Source: Eubacterium sp.
Lineage (GTDB): Bacteria; Bacillota; Clostridia; Lachnospirales; Lachnospiraceae
Direction: 5' to 3'
Length of the DNA: 64,000 nucleotides
Assembly (NCBI GenBank): GCA_017619835.1
Contig: JAFZRN010000032.1
Coordinates: forward strand, 1 to 64,000
The position numbers were made by a program, and so were the translations under genes. Below, one piece after another: positions 60,507-64,000 of the stretch. Under the pieces are notes generated by a model. That model did no database searches, was not told where the DNA came from, and saw only the letters and a list, made by a program, of their open reading frames with translations. Numbering within the stretch: position 1 is the stretch's first letter; every line of letters starts with the position of its first letter.

Positions 60507-61415
60507 CTAAACCTTAAGATGTTTTCTCGTCGTAAGAAGACTTCCGAAAAATCCTATTCCGGTTCCGATCAGAAGAGTGATCGGGATAAGCCATTTGAAC
60601 AGATCCCCGGGAGATGTAAAATCAAAGAGACTGTTAAGGATCGTAAAACGGCCTGCTATATAATTGATTACCATGTCATAGAGATAGAAAAGAAGTATCA
60701 GCGGAATGATGGAGCCCACCAGACCGATGATGATACCCTCTACGATGAACGGAGCTCTTACGAAAGCATTTGTCGCTCCGATCAGCTTCATGATCTTGAT
60801 CTCTTCACGCCTTACCGTAATACCGATAGTAATGGTATTGTTGATAAGGAAGATGGAAACCAGAAGAAGTATCAGGATGATACCAAAGGATGCATATCCC
60901 ACAAATGTATTGATTGCGGATATACTGTCGGCCGTATAGGTCGAGCTGCTTACCTTTCTCACACCCTGGATTCCTTCCAGGAACTGAACAAAGTCAGCCT
61001 GTTTGCTGGCATCCTTAAGCGTTATCTTATAGGAAGCTGAATTTGCAAGCGGATTATCATCACCGAATGCCGCCCTAGCAGCCTCCGGATCGTCATAGGT
61101 CTGCTCCGAGAATTCCTTCCATGCCCTGTCGGCATCTATAAAGTCTCTCGTATCCACTTCCTTCCTTGTGAGTATCTGCTCACCTATCAGTTTAATGGCT
61201 TCATCAGATATTCCTTCATCGAAGAATACCGAGATCGATATCGTACTCTCAATCTTATGTATTGCGGAACGGAAATTGATAAGCACCGCATAGAAAAGTC
61301 CGAATACAAACAGACATGCAACTATCGTTCCGACAGAAGCAAGTGAAAAGAGAAGATTTCGTCTGATATTCTTGGCGCCCTGCTTTATACTGTATCCAAC
61401 CGAACTAATCCTCAT
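60507..61415 (-). CDS. ftsX: Cell division ABC permease FtsX
   Basis: 302 residues from ATG 61415 (AAGGGTGGG upstream); an in-frame ATG at 61442 is less likely. Segment 1 is at about 20-45, then an extracellular loop of about 110 residues that would bind the hydrolase, then three C-terminal segments (about 170-195, 220-245, 265-290). The RREEIKIMKLIGATNAFVR block is the FtsX signature. It overlaps ftsE by 11 bp. Confidence 0.96.
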   Translation of the reverse strand: MRISSVGYSIKQGAKNIRRNLLFSLASVGTIVACLFVFGLFYAVLINFRSAIHKIESTISISVFFDEGISDEAIKLIGEQILTRKEVDTRDFIDADRAWKEFSEQTYDDPEAARAAFGDDNPLANSASYKITLKDASKQADFVQFLEGIQGVRKVSSSTYTADSISAINTFVGYASFGIILILLLVSIFLINNTITIGITVRREEIKIMKLIGATNAFVRAPFIVEGIIIGLVGSIIPLILLFYLYDMVINYIAGRFTILNSLFDFTSPGDLFKWLIPITLLIGTGIGFFGSLLTTRKHLKV

Positions 61416-62091
61416 CGACGTACCCACCCTTCTGGACGTCACTTACCACAACGCCCTTCTTTAAAGTGATAACTCTCTTCTTCATGACATTTACGATCTC
61501 CTTGTTATGGGTTACAACAACGACCGTAGTGCCCTTGGCATTGATCTCATCAAGAAGATTCATGATATCCCAGGAATTCTTGGGATCGAGATTACCCGTC
61601 GGCTCGTCGGCAAGTATGATCTCCGGCTTGTTGACAAGCGCTCTGGCAAGAGCAACCCTCTGCTGCTCACCACCGGAAAGCTGTCTGGGATAAGACTTAT
61701 ACTTATCAGCCAGTCCCACCAGTGAAAGCACTGCGGGAACCTGCCTTCTGATATATCTTGTAGGAGTCTCGATAACTCTCTGTGCAAATGCGACATTTTC
61801 ATAGACTGTACGGTCTTTAAGAAGACGGAAGTTCTGGAATACGACTCCTATCTTACGACGAACCTTGTGGATCGCCGACGGCTTCAGGCGGCTGTAATCA
61901 TAGCCTGCAACCTCAATATGGCCTTCCGTGGGAACCAGCTCCTTAAGGAGCAGTTCGAGAAATGTCGTCTTGCCGGAACCTGATGTTCCGACTACAAACA
62001 CAAATTCACCCTTTTCGATCTTGACATTTACATCCTTCAGAGCGACAGTGCCTGTGGGGTATTTCATTGTCACATGTTCCATTTTAATCAT
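61405..62091 (-). CDS. ftsE: Cell division ATP-binding protein FtsE
   Basis: 228 residues. Walker A GTSGSGKTT, Q-loop VVFQNFRLL, signature [15 protein letters not shown] and Walker B EIILADEPTGNLDP are standard for FtsE. With FtsX it drives conformational control of peptidoglycan hydrolysis during growth and division. The stop codon lies within the start of ftsX. It follows the PucR-type regulator gene by 34 bp; no promoter is obvious in that gap, so read-through from the regulator promoter is possible. Confidence 0.97.
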   Translation of the reverse strand: MIKMEHVTMKYPTGTVALKDVNVKIEKGEFVFVVGTSGSGKTTFLELLLKELVPTEGHIEVAGYDYSRLKPSAIHKVRRKIGVVFQNFRLLKDRTVYENVAFAQRVIETPTRYIRRQVPAVLSLVGLADKYKSYPRQLSGGEQQRVALARALVNKPEIILADEPTGNLDPKNSWDIMNLLDEINAKGTTVVVVTHNKEIVNVMKKRVITLKKGVVVSDVQKGGYVDED

Positions 62092-62125
62092 AAGTCAGTT
62101 TTTCCTTTTTATGACGTTACCCGGT

Positions 62126-63217
62126 TTAGAAATCCAGGCTCTCCATGTATTTCATGTATTTAACAACCATGAGCGCAATCTTAAATGTTATCGCATCCTC
62201 AAATACTCTGAGGTCAAGACCTGTTGACTTCTCGATCTTATCAAGACGGTAAACCAGAGTATTTCTATGGATATAGAGCTGTCTTGAGGTCTCGGAAACA
62301 TTAAGGCTGTTCTCGAAGAACTTGTTGATGGTTGTAAGAGTTTCCTCATCAAACTCATCAGGTGACTTTCCGTCAAAGATCTCCTTAATGAACATACGAC
62401 AGAGAGGAATAGGAAGCTGATAGATAAGACGTCCGATTCCGAGGTTGCTGTATGCGATGATATTCTTGTCGCTGTAGAAAATCTTGCCTACATCGAGAGC
62501 CATCTTAGCTTCCTTGTAGGAACGTGAAACCTCTTTGATCTCATTTACAATAGTACCGAAAGCAACATGAACAGAGATCATCGCCTCGGTATTCAGCATA
62601 TCAACTATGATCTCGGCAGTCTTATTAAGCTCCTCATATGTATCGGTAGGCTTAACTTCCTTAACCAGGATGATATTCTTCTCATCAACTGCCGTGATAA
62701 AGTCTCTTGTCTTGACAGAGAAGATATTCCTTACTGTCTCAAGCGCATTGCTGTCCTTCTCGGCCTTGGTCTCTATTATGAATACACATCTCTTTACATC
62801 CGTATCGATGTGCAGCTTCTTAGCTCTGTTATATATATCAACAAGAAGGAGATTATCAAGAAGGAGGTTCTTGATAAAGTTATCCTTATCCGACCTCTCC
62901 TTATAAGCAACGAGCAGGCTCTGAATCTGGTAAGCAGCCATTCTGCCCACCATATAGGTGTTATCCGTATCACCCTTTGCAAGGATTATATACTCTACCT
63001 GCTTATCATCAAAAACCTTGAAGAACTGATAGCCCAGAAGAGACTGGCTCTCAGCTTGTGATTCACTGAATGCAATGACTGCATCCTCATAATCCAGCGG
63101 TCCATCCTCCGCAGTCTTTGCAAGAAGACGACCCTCTGCATCCATCACGATCAGGTCGACCTTTGTGATAACCTTAATGCCCTCAAGTGTTTCCTGTAAG
63201 ATCTGATTTGAAATCAT
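62126..63217 (-). CDS. PucR/CdaR-family transcriptional regulator
   Basis: 363 residues. The N-terminal part (ILQETLEGIKVITKVDLIVMDAEGRLLAKT) resembles the sugar-diacid recognition domain of CdaR. A central degenerate GGDEF-like region follows, and the C-terminal HTH_30 is clear: LNVSETSRQLYIHRNTLVYRLDK. Such regulators respond to sugar diacids, purine intermediates or amino acids; the ligand here is unknown. Neighbours are ftsE on one side and a sugar ABC ATPase on the other. RBS AAGGAG precedes ATG 63217. Confidence 0.9.
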   Translation of the reverse strand: MISNQILQETLEGIKVITKVDLIVMDAEGRLLAKTAEDGPLDYEDAVIAFSESQAESQSLLGYQFFKVFDDKQVEYIILAKGDTDNTYMVGRMAAYQIQSLLVAYKERSDKDNFIKNLLLDNLLLVDIYNRAKKLHIDTDVKRCVFIIETKAEKDSNALETVRNIFSVKTRDFITAVDEKNIILVKEVKPTDTYEELNKTAEIIVDMLNTEAMISVHVAFGTIVNEIKEVSRSYKEAKMALDVGKIFYSDKNIIAYSNLGIGRLIYQLPIPLCRMFIKEIFDGKSPDEFDEETLTTINKFFENSLNVSETSRQLYIHRNTLVYRLDKIEKSTGLDLRVFEDAITFKIALMVVKYMKYMESLDF

Positions 63218-63322
63218 TCTTCCTCTCCTTTTCTGAATCCCCTCATTTTATATACATTAATTTCTATTCACAATACTCCCTCGGTGTATCAAATATGCAT
63301 CCACCGATTCATTAACTAAAAT

Positions 63323-63331
63323 ATTATAACA
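63323..63331 (-). promoter_or_regulatory. Extended -10 promoter of the PucR/CdaR gene
   Basis: TGT-TATAAT on the minus strand; the start would be near 63316, about 100 bases before ATG 63217. The -35 region falls in the T-run of the preceding terminator and is poor. Confidence 0.45.
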
Positions 63332-63344
63332 AATTTTAAGAATC

Positions 63345-63382
63345 AAAAAAAGAGGAAATACAGTTTTTCACTGTATTTCCTC
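63345..63382 (-). terminator. Terminator of the sugar ABC ATPase gene
   Basis: GAGGAAATACAGT (63352-63364) and ACTGTATTTCCTC (63370-63382) are perfect 13-bp arms with a five-base loop; seven T follow on the minus strand (63345-63351). Confidence 0.93.
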
Positions 63383-63414
63383 AAATAGTTATTATTCAAC
63401 CAGCTTTCGGAAGA

Positions 63415-64000
63415 CTAGTTAACGATGATCTCCTCTGATTCCTTATCGAAGATGTGAATCTTTGAAAGATCAAATGCGAACTGTACTGTATCTCCGGGTC
63501 TTGCTGTTGTACGAGCGTTAACTCTTGCTGTGATATCGAACTGATCAATTGTGAAGTACAGATATACTTCAGCACCGAGCATTTCGTAGATATTGATACG
63601 AGCATCAATAACTGACTCAGGTGAAGACTCGATGAAGAGCTGCTCATCATGGATATCCTCAGGACGGATACCAAGTACAACGTCCTTATCAATGAATCCG
63701 CCGGCGATAAGCTTGTTAGCCTTTGCCTCAGGAACCTTGATTGAGTGAGAACCAAACATAAGAAGTACGTCAGCGCCTGACTTAACAACCTTGCAGTCGA
63801 TGAAGTTCATAGGAGGCATTCCCATGAAACCAGCAACGAACAGGTTGCAAGGATGATCATAGAGGTTCTGAGGTGTATCAACCTGCTGGATGATACCGTC
63901 CTTCATAACTACGATACGTGTACCAAGAGTCATAGCCTCTGTCTGGTCATGTGTAACGTAGATGATTGTTGTCTGAAGTCTCTGATGAAGCTTTGAGATC
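63415..64000 (-). CDS. Sugar ABC transporter ATP-binding protein, MalK/MsmK/UgpC type (3' part)
   Basis: The gene runs off the right edge; about 194 codons are visible. The sequence enters at the H-loop (IIYVTHDQTEAMTLG, partly upstream of the first visible internal ATG at 63933), continues with the VVMKDGIIQQVDTPQNLYDHP switch region and ends with the regulatory OB-fold/TOBE domain (LGIRPEDIHDEQLF). Shared ATPases of this type serve several carbohydrate importers. The Walker A and signature motifs must lie beyond the window. A strong terminator follows. Confidence 0.95.
   Translation of the reverse strand, partial: ISKLHQRLQTTIIYVTHDQTEAMTLGTRIVVMKDGIIQQVDTPQNLYDHPCNLFVAGFMGMPPMNFIDCKVVKSGADVLLMFGSHSIKVPEAKANKLIAGGFIDKDVVLGIRPEDIHDEQLFIESSPESVIDARINIYEMLGAEVYLYFTIDQFDITARVNARTTARPGDTVQFAFDLSKIHIFDKESEEIIVN

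Overview
The window looks like chromosomal DNA of a Gram-positive Clostridia member, most likely a Lachnospiraceae relative of Butyrivibrio, Pseudobutyrivibrio or Roseburia. This is inferred from strong GGAGG ribosome binding sites, moderate GC, wall-polymer LCP and lipoprotein-type envelope genes with no outer-membrane genes, very large secreted proteins with Ig-like, DUF6273-like, beta-helix and BspA-type leucine-rich modules, and a LytTR/DUF3021 pair. About 40 protein genes, one tRNA-Leu(UAA) and one gene cut by each window edge are supported. Most genes lie on the minus strand; the plus strand carries only a sodium:solute symporter, tex, a small zinc-ribbon membrane protein and rsmG.

Layout. 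1-421: the first codons of a probable IS256-type transposase, then a gene-free stretch with two palindromic repeats. 422-14199 (minus): a zinc-ribbon surface protein, a membrane-anchored EEP-fold hydrolase, an FtsX-type permease with a huge coiled coil plus its ATPase, and a four-gene MacAB/YknXYZ-like efflux operon with two different adaptors. 14300-18815 (plus): symporter, tex and zinc-ribbon membrane gene, each behind a readable promoter. 18824-22178 (minus): tRNA-Leu, membrane protein, nucleotidyltransferase, LCP protein. 22200-27402: rsmG converging on an exonuclease gene that follows mnmE-mnmG. 27463-32966 (minus): GH95 glycosidase, aldo/keto reductase, alanine-type symporter and fructosamine-kinase-like protein. 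32994-46418 (minus): two tandem giant secreted proteins of about 1,914 and 2,549 residues. 46493-53177 (minus): a sensor-like membrane protein, then two ABC systems flanking a LytTR regulator and DUF3021 protein. 53394-56034 (minus): lipoprotein, GNAT, SAP-domain protein, PAP2 phosphatase. 56131-63217 (minus): PucR/CdaR-type regulator, ftsE, ftsX, an M23 coiled-coil endopeptidase, an S41 protease and guaA. The right edge holds the 3' part of a MalK/MsmK/UgpC-type sugar ABC ATPase.

Themes. Envelope traffic dominates: four FtsX/MacB-type or ABC-2 export systems, plus FtsEX with a peptidoglycan hydrolase. No histidine kinase or OmpR-type regulator is encoded here, although two of the export operons are preceded by helically phased TTTAA-type direct repeats. 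The LytTR operon has its own candidate LytTR boxes. The least explained items are a 33-bp palindromic repeat found three times, the dual-adaptor efflux operon whose last gene fuses three membrane segments and an Asn-Met-Pro-Asp-rich repeat region to a HlyD adaptor, and the modular architecture of the giant surface proteins. No CRISPR array, prophage or known antiphage system was seen.
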